A DNA stretch of 64,000 bases, taken from the NCBI GenBank assembly GCA_934045075.1, contig OW203726.1, forward strand, positions 16,493,988-16,557,987, written 5' to 3'. A program made the position numbers and the translations under genes. The notes beneath the pieces were generated by a model, which saw only the letters and a list, made by a program, of their open reading frames with translations, was not told where the DNA came from and did no database searches. Origin of the DNA: Yponomeuta sedellus (Eukaryota; Arthropoda; Insecta; Lepidoptera; Yponomeutidae). Every line of letters starts with the position of its first letter. Positions within the stretch are counted from its first letter, which is position 1. This document shows, in pieces, positions 10,640-21,549 of this stretch.

Positions 10640-10826
10640 CTAGCTGGCCCAGCGAACTTCGTATCGCCTAACAGTCGATTCTTTAATTTTTTTTATATTT
10701 TCTCTCCGTAAGAACCATCCTCGTCCTTCAAGGAATATTCTAAAAAAAGAATTAGCGAAATTGGTTCAGCTGCTCTCAAGATTTGCGCTTACCAACACAT
10801 TCAGCGATTCATTTTTATATTATAGA
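10640..10826 (-). mobile_element. Short non-autonomous Helitron
   Basis: On the minus strand it starts TCTATAATATAAAAATGAAT and ends 'cgctgggccagCTAG', with 'ggtaagcgcaaatctt', 'gcagctgaac' and 'gaatattccttgaa' in between. TC at the 5' end and CTRR at the 3' end are Helitron hallmarks. Five other full or partial copies in this window share the termini. At 187 bp it can encode nothing. Confidence 0.75.
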
Positions 10827-11054
10827 TAAATTTGAAAATGGCAGTTCGATTGAAATACCAAGTAAATAAGTGACTACCAAAATTATCACGAAACATGAGG
10901 TTTCTGGCGCGCTTTTTATCACTCCGTTTGACACCATACAGTCTGTTAGCTTTTAGAATATACCTCGGGCTCTAGAGTAGGCTTCGGTTTTCGCCGAAAG
11001 CACACGAGTGTAATACTACTCCCTGCTCTGTATAAAACTTTTCTTCACTATTTT

Positions 11055-11345
11055 GAAAAGTTATGTGAAGTTGTAACGGTGCTAACCTCTTTACACAATT
11101 TTTTATATTTCTTTTTCTATCTATCACTTTTAAATATTTAAAAATACGTCACCCATTTTTCGATTTCACTCATTTTCATCATTACTACTTTACTTCTTGA
11201 CTTGATCTGACTATTTTTACCTCCGTTTTTATCCAGTTTTCTGTTTTTATTATAAAGTATAAACTAAATAAAACAGTACAATAAAGCGTTGTTAAAGTCA
11301 TTCCAGTTTTATTATTCATAATAGTTCTACAACACTACAAAGTAA
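11055..11345 (-). repeat. Dispersed repeat X (GGTTTGCACC...CTGGAACGACTT)
   Basis: Landmarks on the plus strand: 'gtaacggtgctaacctcttt', 'ctttttctatctatca', 'cttgatctgactattt', 'ttatccagttttctg', 'cattccagttttattatt'. The same order occurs at 29925-30205; the reverse occurs at 33425-33680 and 34398-34665. There is no coding capacity and the class is unknown. Confidence 0.7.
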
Positions 11346-11944
11346 TAATTAACAATACAAAATAAACCTTACCTTATTGCAATATAATCGGTTTTTGATT
11401 GCTCTATATAGGTATATTCTAAAAGCTAACAGACTATAGCTGATACTCGTAGCAGACTTGAGGACCTGTTCGCATCAAATAATGGTCACAATTTCCAGCG
11501 TCCAGATAAGAGGAAATAGGTCCTCAGTGACCGTCTCGGGCGGACGGGGGGCAAGTAATTGAAATACGTCAGACGTCACTTCGCTCGTATGACAAATGAC
11601 AAAACCATGCCGGCGACCAGCGCGGGTACAGTCGACCACACATGAACCTTTACATACGTGCAATCTTACCAGTTACTTCAAGGGCAACTTGGTGGGAAAA
11701 GTCTTAAGGTCGATCTGGTGTCGACTATACCGACAAGTGGGAAGAGAGCTGCTCGATCGAAAACTTGGGGCACTGAAAATTTTATCGATTACGACTCACT
11801 GTCGGGACGACCGGGTGCTAACTAGCGCCATCAATGGAAAAACAATACAATAACATTAGTTTGTATTAAGTTTTTGCATTTAACATTACAAATGCGAACT
11901 ATGGCGATGGCAGCTATTTTTAGAGGCTAAAACCTAGAATTTTC
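11346..11944. other. Non-coding; MITE-end fragment at about 11805-11850
   Basis: Near 11810 'gggtgctaactagcgccatc' with 'aatggaaaaac' matches the family around 24530-24800. The 85-codon and 62-codon open frames here overlap each other on opposite strands and show no recognisable protein. Confidence 0.4.
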
Positions 11945-12205
11945 ATTGTTTTAACTTTGGCTTCCAGTGGCCCCTTCACTCATAGTATGAAGGGCCATAC
12001 GAACGGTGAATGACTCCTTGGAAGGCCCGGACGCTGTTATGCCTGGGACATTGTTTCTATTAAAAAAGTACACTTGCCCAGCACTTATACCTAAATGACA
12101 GCTTAGTCGGATCACAGCCCACAGGAAAGAGAATTCAATTGTTTCTTCACTTTGTTGTGTAGCGCTTTGATAACAAAAAAGTACATCGGTATATGCCCGC
12201 ACTGG
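11945..12205 (-). repeat. SINE-D family copy (diverged)
   Basis: It has 'ttgcccagcacttatac', 'gacagcttagtcgg' and 'agcccacaggaaag', then 'atgcccgcactgggcatgg', the order seen at 21550-21980 and 45240-45670. The tRNA-like head is truncated. Confidence 0.6.
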
Positions 12206-12435
12206 GCATGGAACCTAATCGATTGAATCCGTTAAAATCGGTTGTTTATTGCTAAATCGTTTATAAGACTTAGATTCTAGATCCTGGATTTCTGGCGGTA
12301 GGTATTAAAAATAGCTAAAAAGATTATTAAAATTTATGATATTCACTTTCTACGAAAATGTGGAAATTAGTAAGAGAGATTTGAATGAATATATTATACA
12401 ATCAATTAAATATATAAAATCCATGGATGAATGAT

Positions 12436-12476
12436 ACAAGACAGAAATAAATAATAAATATTTATTTCTGTCTTGT
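12436..12476. repeat. Short near-perfect palindrome
   Basis: 'acaagacagaaataaat' is followed after a few bases by its complement 'atttatttctgtcttgt'. It is unrelated to the flanking SINE-B fragment (12585-12660, 'tcccaaactaggatacca'). Confidence 0.75.
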
Positions 12477-12584
12477 GACAGTGAGAGAGATTAGAATTGC
12501 ACAGAAATAGCAATAATTTCCATACAACATAATCACTAAGTTCATTCATGGGCTGGATAGATAGAGATAGATAGAAAATAATCA

Positions 12585-12660
12585 CTTATCCTGATCCCAA
12601 ACTAGGATACCATGTACTAACCAGGCAAGGATCACAAACACAAACATGGAAATTCTCAGA
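12585..12660 (-). repeat. SINE-B tail fragment
   Basis: It contains 'tcccaaactaggatacc' and 'cacaaacatggaaat' in the order of the longer copy at 23228-23435. The head is missing. From 12661 to 13275 I see no gene; the 85-codon minus-strand open frame at 12894-13151 matches nothing I know. Confidence 0.5.
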
Positions 12661-13280
12661 ATAAGCATATTCAAAAAGTATGATAACCTTCAAAAAGTAC
12701 ATCTTCCTTGGTAACAAAGTAGCTTTTGCAGTAACAAGGAATCATTTATTTACGCAATTTTTTTATAAAAGGCTCCGGGATATTTGTTTAACAGCACGCC
12801 GGAAAAAAGTTAACTTCGTCTAATATTAGCCTAGTAAGGCTCATCGTTAGAAACAATGTTCAGTCAGAAAATATGAAGCACAGAAATTCCCCATCAAATT
12901 AAATAAAAAAACATTTTATTCATTGTAGCGAAGAAACTCTTACATACGGTGAGTTGCGCCAAGTCACTGGATAAGTAGGAAAATAAATTCCTGTTCAGGG
13001 ATAAACGAATAAATAGCTGGTTGACAAGGTTGTCATTGTCAATCACACAATTTGTTGATGGATAGCTGCAAATACCATGTTGCAAGAAGTTTTTATACTT
13101 ATTCACCATATAGAGCTCCCCTAGATAAACCAATTGGCGCAAGCAAGCCATTATTACAAATTAAATATAGATGTTCATTTCACGCAAGATCTAGATTTTT
13201 ACTGAGAAAAGATGGGGAAAAACTTACTACTTAAGGAGTTATTTATAACAACTCTATTCCTTTAAAACACTCCATCGTCG

Positions 13281-13466
13281 TCAGGCTACACTAGTCCACT
13301 GCTGGACATAGCCCTCCCCTAAAGAGCGCCACGTTGTGCTATCATAAGGGGCAATGCCCATAATCCCCACGCTGGGCATGCGGGTTGGGGATCGCAGTTC
13401 GGCGGAATTGTACTGCAGGGGGCGCTGCTGCCCACCCCCGGTTTGTGTAAAACACTCCATCAACAT
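13281..13466 (-). pseudogene. Non-LTR RT C-terminal fragment fused to a 5' leader-like piece
   Basis: The open frame ends TTWRSLGEGYVQQW followed by TSVA and a stop, the C-terminal signature of the RT family at 2637 and 50700. The upstream part (GGGQQRPLQYNSAELRSPTR) is shared, in reverse, with the copy at 27940-28140, so a defined deletion derivative of the LINE may have spread as its own short repeat. Confidence 0.6.
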
Positions 13467-14307
13467 AGTGTTAATAGTCTGTGGTAAATTATTTCCCTTA
13501 TAAAGTCTGCACCACAGAGTATTTATACGGCATTTATGAAGTATTTAAAGGAATTGTGCTTACCTAGAGCTTACAAAGCACTATTTGCCTTTTGAAAATA
13601 AATTGTTTTTGATAAATTGATGATCTACTTTGAAAGCATTCAGAATTACGAGCACCTATAATCATTTTTACTATTTCATAATATGTAGAAATAATATAAA
13701 ATAATTACATAACATTAACTAATCCTGGAGGAGAAGGCCAGGGTTTGCCACTTGCGATCTCGACAAACATTTTTCGCTTCATCAACATTCACTAGTGGCT
13801 GCATCCACGTATGCGGTTTCAGGTATCTATTTCTTGGCTAACACATCCTCTAGTAGGTCCCAGCCTACCTCTTTGGGATACAGGCGTATGCATCCCGAAG
13901 TTGATATTATTTTTTTCCGCGTGTATTGTCTATTAATATGTTAAATGTGTGGAGGAATTGCAAAAAAAACAGATTGAGGACTGAGTGAACCATCTGTTAT
14001 TGGTTATTTTATGGTTCAATTTCGAGCGAACTTTTAATGGGCCGAACTTTCAGCGGGACAGGTACCGGCCAACCCACTTTTCAGCAATAACACCGCGTCT
14101 CAAGATTATACCGTCGTTAAACAATCGCTAACTTTTATTAAATTGCCTGCTTGAAAGTACGACATTATATTTTACAATGCTAACCTCATCCCATCTGCGA
14201 TTGAATTTACTGAGATACCTTAGAAAAAAAATTGTACAGTATTCTTTTGGTGTTGTAGATTAGAGTAGCGTGAGATAGAATTACCTACCTTCCTGTTAGT
14301 TAGTTTT

Positions 14308-14515
14308 TTACGTAGCCTCTATGTTCGTGTCCCACTGCTGGGCAAAGGCCTCCCACATTTCAGTCCAGAGTTTTCGGTCTAGGGCCACCTCGGACCACTC
14401 CGGTAGATTCTCAAGAGGTGGGTCGAGATCATCTCTCTACTGTCTGTTGGGCCCACTTTGATTTCCATCTGGCACCCACACAGTAGTGAGGATTTCCCAA
14501 GTACCCATCCGGGTA
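14308..14515 (-). pseudogene. Non-LTR RT C-terminal fragment (FAQQWDTNIEAT type)
   Basis: On the minus strand a frame reads PPLENLPEWSEVALDRKLW, then TEMWEAFAQQWDT and a stop next to 'gaggctacgtaaaaaa'. It resembles the YVQQW endings but belongs to a distinct subfamily, also seen at 44190-44325 and near 50570. Upstream sequence is broken by stops. Confidence 0.65.
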
Positions 14516-14544
14516 ATTTAATTGACATCGATCGATATCGATAT

Positions 14545-14612
14545 CAACCTTTTATGTCCCCACTGCTGGGGCATGGGTCTCTTCCTGCATCGCAGGAATG
14601 TTAGGCCATAAC
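14545..14612 (-). repeat. 5S-like SINE, 3' fragment
   Basis: It has 'gtccccactgctggggca', 'gggtctcttcctgcatcg' and 'aggccat', then the family ends abruptly. A 'atcgatatcgatatcaacc' tail precedes it. Confidence 0.7.
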
Positions 14613-14754
14613 TTAACTCACATGCCTAGCCCAAATTCAGTGAATGGGCAACCAGACAGTACAGACAATACTTACTGCCATTAGATGGTTTCCCATCCAC
14701 TGAATTTGGTAAATGGTTTGAATTTTTGGTAAAAACATTTCTTTTGTAATAAAC

Positions 14755-15058
14755 CTACTACCTACTAATATTATAAACGCGAAAGTTTGTAAGTATGGAT
14801 AGAGGGATGTTTGTTACTCTTTCACTTAAAAACTACTGAATGGATTTTAATGAAACTTTACATTAATATAGCTCATATATCAGAATAACACATAGGCTAC
14901 AATTAATAAATATTTTGTGTCATATTTTTTAAAAATGCGACCTAAAAATTATTTATGTGATAGTTTTTATGTCATCATGTTAGTTATTTTCTACGCCACG
15001 CTAATATAAGCAACTCGAAATACTAATCCTGTGCAGACAAAGTCGCAGGCACCGTTTA
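14755..15058 (+). mobile_element. Possible non-autonomous Helitron-like element
   Basis: It starts 'ctactaatattataaacgcg', continues 'ttaaaaactactgaatggat', and ends 'agtcgcaggcaccgtttagt'. The start recurs near 645, and the end resembles the 'gcaacagctagt' end at 27072. The 3' CTRR motif is degraded here, so the call rests on layout. Confidence 0.4.
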
Positions 15059-15084
15059 GTATTTAATAACAGTATAATTCATAA

Positions 15085-15275
15085 TTATACTATTTTTATT
15101 TTTATTTCACTAACCCGTGCTAAGGATCCCGCTAAGGATCTGGCTATCCGTGCCAGCACGGATAGCCAGATTCCTCCCATTAGCTCAGTTGGGAGAGCGC
15201 TGGCACGGTTGGCCAGAGGTCGCGGGTTCGAATCCCGGCATGGGTGGAATTTTTAGCATCTAAATAGGTTTTTAG
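15085..15275 (+). repeat. tRNA-like module, plus strand, with internal palindrome
   Basis: The tRNA-like core at about 15175-15248 has 'agctcagttgggagagc' (D arm/A box), CTGGC/GCCAG around the loop ACGGTTG, and 'gggttcgaatccc' (B box), then the family tail 'atctaaataggttt'. Just upstream, 15138-15171 is a palindrome of the anticodon-arm region (16-bp arms around 'ca'). Confidence 0.75.
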
Positions 15276-15279
15276 TATA

Positions 15280-16230
15280 ATTCGTTTTACTTCCGGTTTT
15301 TTGTAATTTTGGACAAACTGTAGGCAATGACATCGCACGTAAATGTAAGTTGTAATAAACAGAAGGCAATAAACAGTGAAATAAAGTGGCTAGACATGCC
15401 GATATAAAACCACTTTACGCACGTCTCGACTGGATATAAAAAGGGTCTCTTCAGTTTCAATAAAAAGCAAAATGGCGGCTGTAACTATCTTTTTCCGCAA
15501 TTCACGTTCCTACTTACTTTTAGGTTCATAGCTGTTGCAAAGTGATCCATAACATAAACGTGTTGACTACCCGCATGTAGAAATCGATGTGTGATGTCCA
15601 ATGAAAATTACAGGGGTTTTTGTATAAAATTTATAATTAAAAATTTTGTATAAACAAAATTTGGAGAGATTGAAAGCAAAAGCAAAACGAACGTGCCTTA
15701 ACAATAGCTATGGAGTACGGTATGATTTTTTAAAAAAGGCACTTAATAAAAATGTCTCGATGCAAACTCGAATCAACGAGAACCTTTAGTAGCCAGCCAG
15801 AGCGCGCGTGACCGCGAATGATTGTTCAGATAGATAAAGGCGCTGTAGTAATTAGTCGCGATTTCTTTTTTATTTACGTTTATACTCAAAACTAATAGAC
15901 TAAATAGATGGCACATATAATTACTAATTACCATGGCTTCTTACAAGTGTCACAAAATCGCCACATCCACCCCAAAATGGGACGATTTTGCTAATCAACA
16001 CTACTTTACTATGACGAAAAACACGGAAATGGATAAAAAACGTAACATCTGCCGCAGGTGCTTTTGTACAGAACCGGAGATAATAAAAATAACTATTTTG
16101 AAGTTTTCCCGTCGTGAAAATTGTTACATTGTCAAGAGATAGTGCCCCTATTTTCGGGGCACAGGTTAGATTTTGACCTTTAACAAATTAGCACACAAAG
16201 AAATGTCATCATCACTTATTATTTGCACCG
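15280..16230. other. No gene recognised; one weak ORF
   Basis: A 69-codon plus-strand ORF at 15933-16142 contains a CRRCFC cluster and many K/R residues, but no domain that I recognise and no intron signals that I can defend. It is reported only as an unexplained open frame. Confidence 0.3.
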
Positions 16231-16244
16231 GCAACTTTCCATCG

Positions 16245-16400
16245 CAAGGTTGTCTGTAAAAAAATCTTTTTGCTATAAGGCCGCCAAGTTGCAGATAGAT
16301 AGAGAACACTTTATTGCACAACCGGGAAAAATAATACAACCATAATTTCTGAAATCTAAGTAATGTTTGTTATTGTACGTTTAACTTTTGTAAATATAAT
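16245..16400. repeat. Two opposed non-LTR 3' tails joined
   Basis: Plus-strand 'aggttgtctgtaaaa' and 'ataaggccgccaagttg' run directly into minus-strand 'gatagatagagaacacttta' and 'ttgcacaacc'. Two family ends thus meet head to head with the middle missing, as a rearranged or inverted copy would show. Confidence 0.6.
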
Positions 16401-16951
16401 TTTTGTTTTTTTATAACAATGAATATTCTTAACTTAATTTGCTCGGTGTTCGGATTCATAACTGAAAAAAGATAGATACAATCGATGCCATATCCTTCTG
16501 TAAGTCAGTGCACTCTACTCAGTTACGTTACGGATGACAGTGCAACTAAAGCATTCATCGAAATACTGTCGACTTTACCTGATACGGTCTTGGCTCCACC
16601 AAACCCAAAGTGAACATCGGCCACCCGTCATACCATAGCACTACAGTGAATAGTAAACGGGGCCTGCGTGACACAGAATAAATAATGAAGGCGGGTAGAT
16701 TGAGTCGGCACAAAGCGCGCTGCGTCGCTCATATCGCGCGCGCTCCCCGCGAGGCTTAAAACTGTTGCGGCGGATAAACAGACGGACAAGAGAATCCTAG
16801 GAGCATCCTTCGAAAGACAACATTCAAAGGCCGATTTACATTATCTTAGTCTTTAGAAGAGTGCTTTAGTATAAGTAAAGAGGCAAGTACTTTAGTACAC
16901 GTGCGAGTGACGTTTATATTTCTTCTAGTAGAGTGTCATTTCGTCGCCAGG

Positions 16952-17218
16952 ATGAACAATCAACGTCACGAAATACGCGCTATTCTACGCAAAATACTAA
17001 GTATTTTAATGGAACAAATAGAAGAAGAAATTTTATTTGAAATTAATAAACCAAAACGAATATTGGATCAGCCGCAAACAACATGCACGCGTCACGGGTC
17101 ACTTGTGCACTCTCCTAAAGTTCTCACTAACTTTTCAGTTTACACACAGATAAGTAACGAGGTTAGTGACGCGCTCAGGTGTCACTGGAAACAAAAATTG
17201 AAACCAATTCTATTTTGA
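16952..17218 (+). CDS. Unidentified ORF, possible 5' exon
   Basis: An open frame runs from 16901; the ATG at 16952 has a purine at -3 and gives about 88 residues. The N-terminus (MNNQRHEIRAIL) is followed by an acidic, isoleucine- and leucine-rich stretch (SILMEQIEEEILFEI) that would form a helix, then a T/S-rich tail. Upstream DNA (16690-16760) is CG-rich, unlike most of the window, which could mark a promoter. Possible donors (GTTAGT near 17160, GTGTCA near 17178) lie inside the ORF. No family is recognised; acidic N-termini like this occur in some PIF/Harbinger proteins, but that is a guess. It may equally be a chance ORF. Confidence 0.25.
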   Translation: MNNQRHEIRAILRKILSILMEQIEEEILFEINKPKRILDQPQTTCTRHGSLVHSPKVLTNFSVYTQISNEVSDALRCHWKQKLKPILF

Positions 17219-17219
17219 T

Positions 17220-18000
17220 TGTAATTGAAAGGCAACTAGAATTCTACTAAACCGTAACAATTTAAAATAATCTTATACTCGCAAGATTGGAAAATTAACT
17301 TTGCCGACAGTAGTTGCAACAGAGAACCAGTTACTCATTTGTATTAGCAAACACGAAGCCGAATTGGTTGCTAACCTCCGATAGGAGACGGCGCATGAAG
17401 AAAAAGATCATAGCCTATGCAGGTATGATCTTCGGTTCGGATATTCGGACGTGCCTGGTAATTTTTGCAGGTACCAAGGACTTTTTAAATCATTGCGCCT
17501 GCCCGTTACCCATGTAGTAACGTAGATAGGTGAAAGGGATTTGGCCACCAAGGACCGGACGATGCAGCGTAGGCAGCCCCTCCACCATGGTCTGACAGAC
17601 CCTCGAAATAGTAACCACGTTGAGTCATGAGCATACGATATTTCACGACGTTGGCGTATATTACAGGCCACTCGGTCCCTTCCCCTGTTCCACCTCGAAG
17701 CGTAGACGAAGCAATCCGAGCGTGAATTTATAAACGTCCCACAAAGTTAGCGCTCACCTGAGTGCAACGCGACCGAGACGAATGCATCTTTTCCACTTCC
17801 GCCGGCACACAACGCCGTCACAACTCGAAATTGTAATCAACTCGTGAGTGAGGGACTTACTTGCCTCGTGTACTTACTTCCTTAGTTACCTGCAATCCAC
17901 CAACGTTAACTTGAAACCCGCGTGCGATGCCCTCCCCTCACAACCAACTAATAAATGATACTTAATGGCACACAAACATTTCACAGGACATTACGTAAGA
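17220..18000. other. Non-coding, nothing recognised
   Basis: Two overlapping opposite-strand open frames at 17314-17671 have no recognisable protein. 'gatcatagcctatgcaggtatgatc' near 17407 is a small imperfect palindrome. Otherwise featureless. Confidence 0.35.
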
Positions 18001-18004
18001 AATA

Positions 18005-18160
18005 ACATGTACCATGGCAAGCTAGACCAGATGGTCTGACAACCTGGTTACGGTGGCGGGGAGTCGCTGGGTGCGGACATCACAAGACCGTGAAGCTTGG
18101 AAAGCAATGAGGGAGGCCTATGTCCTGCAGTGAGCGTCAAATGGCTGATGATGAAGACGG
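18005..18160 (+). pseudogene. Non-LTR RT C-terminal fragment
   Basis: One frame reads VAGSRWVRTSQDREAWK, then AMREAYVLQ and a stop, followed by a (GAT)n-like tail. The family's usual YVQQW is shortened by a stop at the second Q. No upstream RT motifs are present. Confidence 0.65.
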
Positions 18161-18294
18161 TGGTGAGCTTATTTTATAGTACACGCTTTAAAGTATACAA
18201 CAAAAATAATAATAAATACCGGGCAAGTATTAACCAGTCTCCTGCGTAATTAAAAGTAAGGCTCTGTAACTGCGGAAAAACAAACGCAATATAA

Positions 18295-18783
18295 ATATTT
18301 TAAAAACCTATTTATAGGCTAAAAATTTCACCCATGCCGGGATTCGAACCCGCAACCTCTGGCTATCCGTACCAGCGCTCTACCAATTGAGCCAATGGGC
18401 GACTCACGGCATCAGTGAAATTTCGAACCTCTTTACAATATTCTCTGTATTACGTACAGGCAGCGACATCTGACTTAAGCAAATTGCATTACTTACAGCC
18501 CCGACTACCTACTTTGCAGTTAGGTTTAACATCGGAACGATATCACTGTACTCACATGATTACACTATTTTCATTTTTAATGCACTAACCCGTGCTAAGG
18601 AACAAATTTAAAAACCTATTTAGAGGCTAAAAATTTCACCCATGCCGGGATTGGTAGAGCGCTGGTACGGATAGCCAGAGGTTGCGGGTTCGAATCCCGG
18701 CATGGGTGAAATTTTTAGCCTCTAAATAGGTTTTTAAATTTGTTCCTTAGCACGGGTTAGTGCATTAAAAATAAAAATAGTGT
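18295..18783. repeat. tRNA-like module: tandem minus-strand units ending in a long palindrome
   Basis: Two minus-strand units are spaced 308 bp apart ('gccggga' at 18336 and 18644). The first has a complete tRNA-like core (about 18331-18405). In the second, the sequence flips inside the T-arm at about 18650 and returns as a plus-strand copy. The result is a palindrome from about 18565 to 18780 with arms of about 90 bp ('gcactaacccgtgctaagg' ... 'ccttagcacgggttagtgc') around a 3' tRNA-like piece. Confidence 0.8.
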
Positions 18784-18807
18784 AAGCAATATAAATATTA
18801 CTATTAA

Positions 18808-18998
18808 GTCATGTTAAGCCATGTCAGAGGCAATAAGGGCGGCTTGATAACTTCTGACGGCAAGGCCCGCCACTGTCTTACAATCCTCCACCAACCCGGT
18901 CTTGGTCCCCGTGGTGGAGTATGGCCTAACCTTCCTGCGATGCAGGAAGAGACCCGTGCCCCAGCAGTGGGGATATACAAGGGTTGATAACGATAACG
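18808..18998 (+). repeat. 5S-like SINE, 5'-truncated copy
   Basis: It has 'aagccatgtcagaggc', 'gcggcttgataacttctgac', 'ctccaccaacccggtctt', 'gatgcaggaagagacccg' and a 'gttgataacgataacgata' tail. It sits directly after the tRNA-like foldback. Confidence 0.8.
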
Positions 18999-19005
18999 AT
19001 ACATA

Positions 19006-19221
19006 TAAAGCTGGGTGCTGACCCCATGGGTCATAACCAATCCAGTCAGTACCCAGTGGACCAAAGGGGTGTAATGTAACATGTTACACAGCGAGCATTG
19101 CTACTATCAGAATGCAATGTTACTGGGAAACCAGCGAGTGTGCAGCAGTTTGAGTGCTCCACCCGGCTGACGGCGAACGTTACATTACACCCCGTAACGT
19201 TGTTTAGTACCCAGCTTTACA
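19006..19221. mobile_element. Small MITE with nested inverted repeats
   Basis: The outer ends are 'taaagctgggt' (from about 19007) and 'acccagcttta' (to about 19220). Inner arms are 'ggggtgtaatgtaac' (about 19067) and 'gttacattacacccc' (about 19180). It is about 215 bp with no coding capacity. The outer repeats are perfect over 11 bp. Confidence 0.6.
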
Positions 19222-20940
19222 GGTCAGTCACAGTAGTCAATAAGTACCCATATAATAATTCTAGGAATCCAACAAGTTTTTTGCTTAGTGGGACGGATTC
19301 CTCGGTAACCGAATACCCTCCGTTTGGATTATTAGTATTTTTTTATTCTTAATAATTTATTACAACTGAAAATATTTCTTTACGTCAACCAATTTGTTCC
19401 AGAAATATTATTGAGGTCGTAATTGTAGGCAATTAATTTCCCCAAGATAAACAACCACAAAGTTGTCGTGACCAATTAATTAATTAGGTACCTACGCACT
19501 TTCTAAATTGGGTCACGCAAAAAAACTTTTCAGTCGAACGCTGAAAAACATGCCGGAAAAATTGAGCTTGGTGCGCCCTCTCAATGAGTAGCAATGGAAA
19601 CTTTCTAACCACTGATTCCGTACCAGTTTTCTTGCAAGTTCCCAACTTCGTACGTAGATGGCGCTGTTAATAAAAATCTGCTGAATCTTTTCCTTTTCTT
19701 CTAAAATTACAATTATAACATTTTTAGTACAGGTGTAATCTGTATACAATAAAATGTTGGTAAATGAATAATGAACCTTTTTTTTTATTTCATATTATAT
19801 TTTATATTCACATATTTTTTTATACAACCGATAAAGAATAAAGCAGTGAATTTACCACAACCTCGTTATATTACTAAAATTCTTCTGTTATTTCCCTTCT
19901 TTTCAATTGCATCCTGTAACATTAATTATTACTCCCATGTGATGATGATGGAATGCCACCGGATAAATCCCATGATATTCGGCTATAACCGGTATGAGTC
20001 CGTCACGAAACTGCTGCAATCCTCAGTGACGCTTTTTTAAATGTGGGTGTGCTTTTTTCCTTAAATAAAAAACTTTGATTCTGTTCTCCTTTGCAATATA
20101 CACCTAAACTAAAGGTTTATATTTATTGTCGTTACACAAGAAGATCATGCATAAGTTTTCTTCTTCTTATGGTATCTCTTACCTTCTATATTTGAATGCT
20201 TTGTCACCTAACAAAGCATTCAAATGTTATGAGCCCAGAACTCTGCACACCAGCTTCCGGTATAGCTTACAAGTCCCCAAGAAAGCAGGTAATTTGGCAC
20301 GGTAGACACGTTGCGAGACATCTCATAGTCTGTGGGAAGGCTCCGCAAAACCAAGAGTTGAGCTCCTCTCCTATGTAGCCCCATTTAGAAGAGCTTCTTC
20401 TGCATCTGGGTTTTTAACCTATTGAGTGACTTAGTCCATCCTGTTCCCTGTTGGTATCGGCTCATTGACCCATAGGGCGTTAGTATCAGCAGGTGCATTT
20501 CCTGTGGGTGTGACAGACGCCAGGAAGCTGTTTTCGGCTTTTCAGTCGGGGAAAAACTATAAAAAACTTCACAAAATTAATTATTTATGTACCTTTCCAA
20601 CAGTTACAGGCAGAAGCTAAGTCACGCCATATGGCGATTCTATAAGCAGGTTCATATTCTGTGAGTTTGATACACGAAAGGAAGCCTAATTTGGGCCTTT
20701 CAGTCGTGGAATCGTCTTCGTAAAATTTGAATTTTGATAAAATGTTTTGATCATATTGGCAGTTTTCATCTAAGGAAATAAGTAAAAAGCTAGTCTGCGG
20801 TTACACTAAACGCCTCGATTGTTTCCAACAGGCTTTAGCTTCCGTAACTTCCAAGTTGTCGTTCATCGCCAGGGCGTGCTCACAGTAACTACTTGTTTTA
20901 CAAAAAATAACCCATATTCTTATATCACAAATATTAACCC
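19222..20940. other. Non-coding; one hairpin at 20188-20226
   Basis: 'atttgaatgctttgt' and 'acaaagcattcaaat' form a 15-bp-arm hairpin near 20188-20226. An 89-codon open frame at 19771-20040 is hydrophobic because of poly-T DNA and is not supported. Nothing else is recognised. Confidence 0.4.
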
Positions 20941-20944
20941 GTTC

Positions 20945-21277
20945 GTTATCAACCCTTGTGTGTCCCCACTGCTGGGGCACGGGTCCCTTCCTGCATCGCA
21001 GGAAGGTTAGGCCATACTCCACCACGGGGTGGCCCCCGTGGCATGGCCCGACTTGGCAGTCGGGGTTGGAGGAGGATTGTAAGACAGTGGCGGGCCTTAC
21101 TGTCAGAAGTTATCAAGCCGTTCATAAGGCCTCTGACATGGTTTAACGACTGCCATTATATGACAGCCGGCACCAACGGCTTAACGTGCCTTGCGAAGCA
21201 CGGTAGCGCTCGGAAAAATGCCACTAGCGGTAGTCACGGGACGCTCACCCATCCCGTACCTGACCGAGCCTGTTGTT
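20945..21277 (-). repeat. 5S-like SINE, near-complete copy
   Basis: Plus-strand order is 3' to 5': 'tgtccccactgctggggca', 'gcaggaaggttaggccata', 'ggcgggccttactgtcag', 'ttaacgtgccttgcgaag', then the 5S-like head (about 21215-21276), whose minus strand reads 'ggtcaggtacgggatgggtg'. The head is truncated at its 5' end. Two overlapping open frames in this repeat are artefacts. Confidence 0.8.
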
Positions 21278-21299
21278 AATTAACCCGTATTCTTAGGAA

Positions 21300-21440
21300 A
21301 TGTATGATGCCCTCCGACCAGGATGGCGATCTGCGAAAAACTGCCGGCAGATGCTGGATGCGGTAAGCTGAAGACAGGGCGCTATGGCGCTCATAAGGGG
21401 AGGGCTATGTCCACAGTGGACTACATAATATAGCCTGAAG
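21300..21440 (+). pseudogene. Non-LTR RT C-terminal fragment
   Basis: Pieces read DGDLRKTAGRCW, then AEDRALWRS and GEGYVHSG with stops between, followed by a GAAGAAGAAG tail. The order matches the minus-strand fragment at 50700-50885. Confidence 0.6.
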
Positions 21441-21549
21441 AAGAAGAAGATGATTCTTAGGAAATTGGAAATTGTACATTGGATAGCACATCATCATGTA
21501 CAACCGTCACTCCCTCAGACAAGCACCGACTGGCAAGCGGTGTACCGAC

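Noticed and set aside
19771..20040. 89-codon hydrophobic ORF as a membrane protein
   Set aside because: The hydrophobicity comes from T-rich DNA; start context and homology are lacking.
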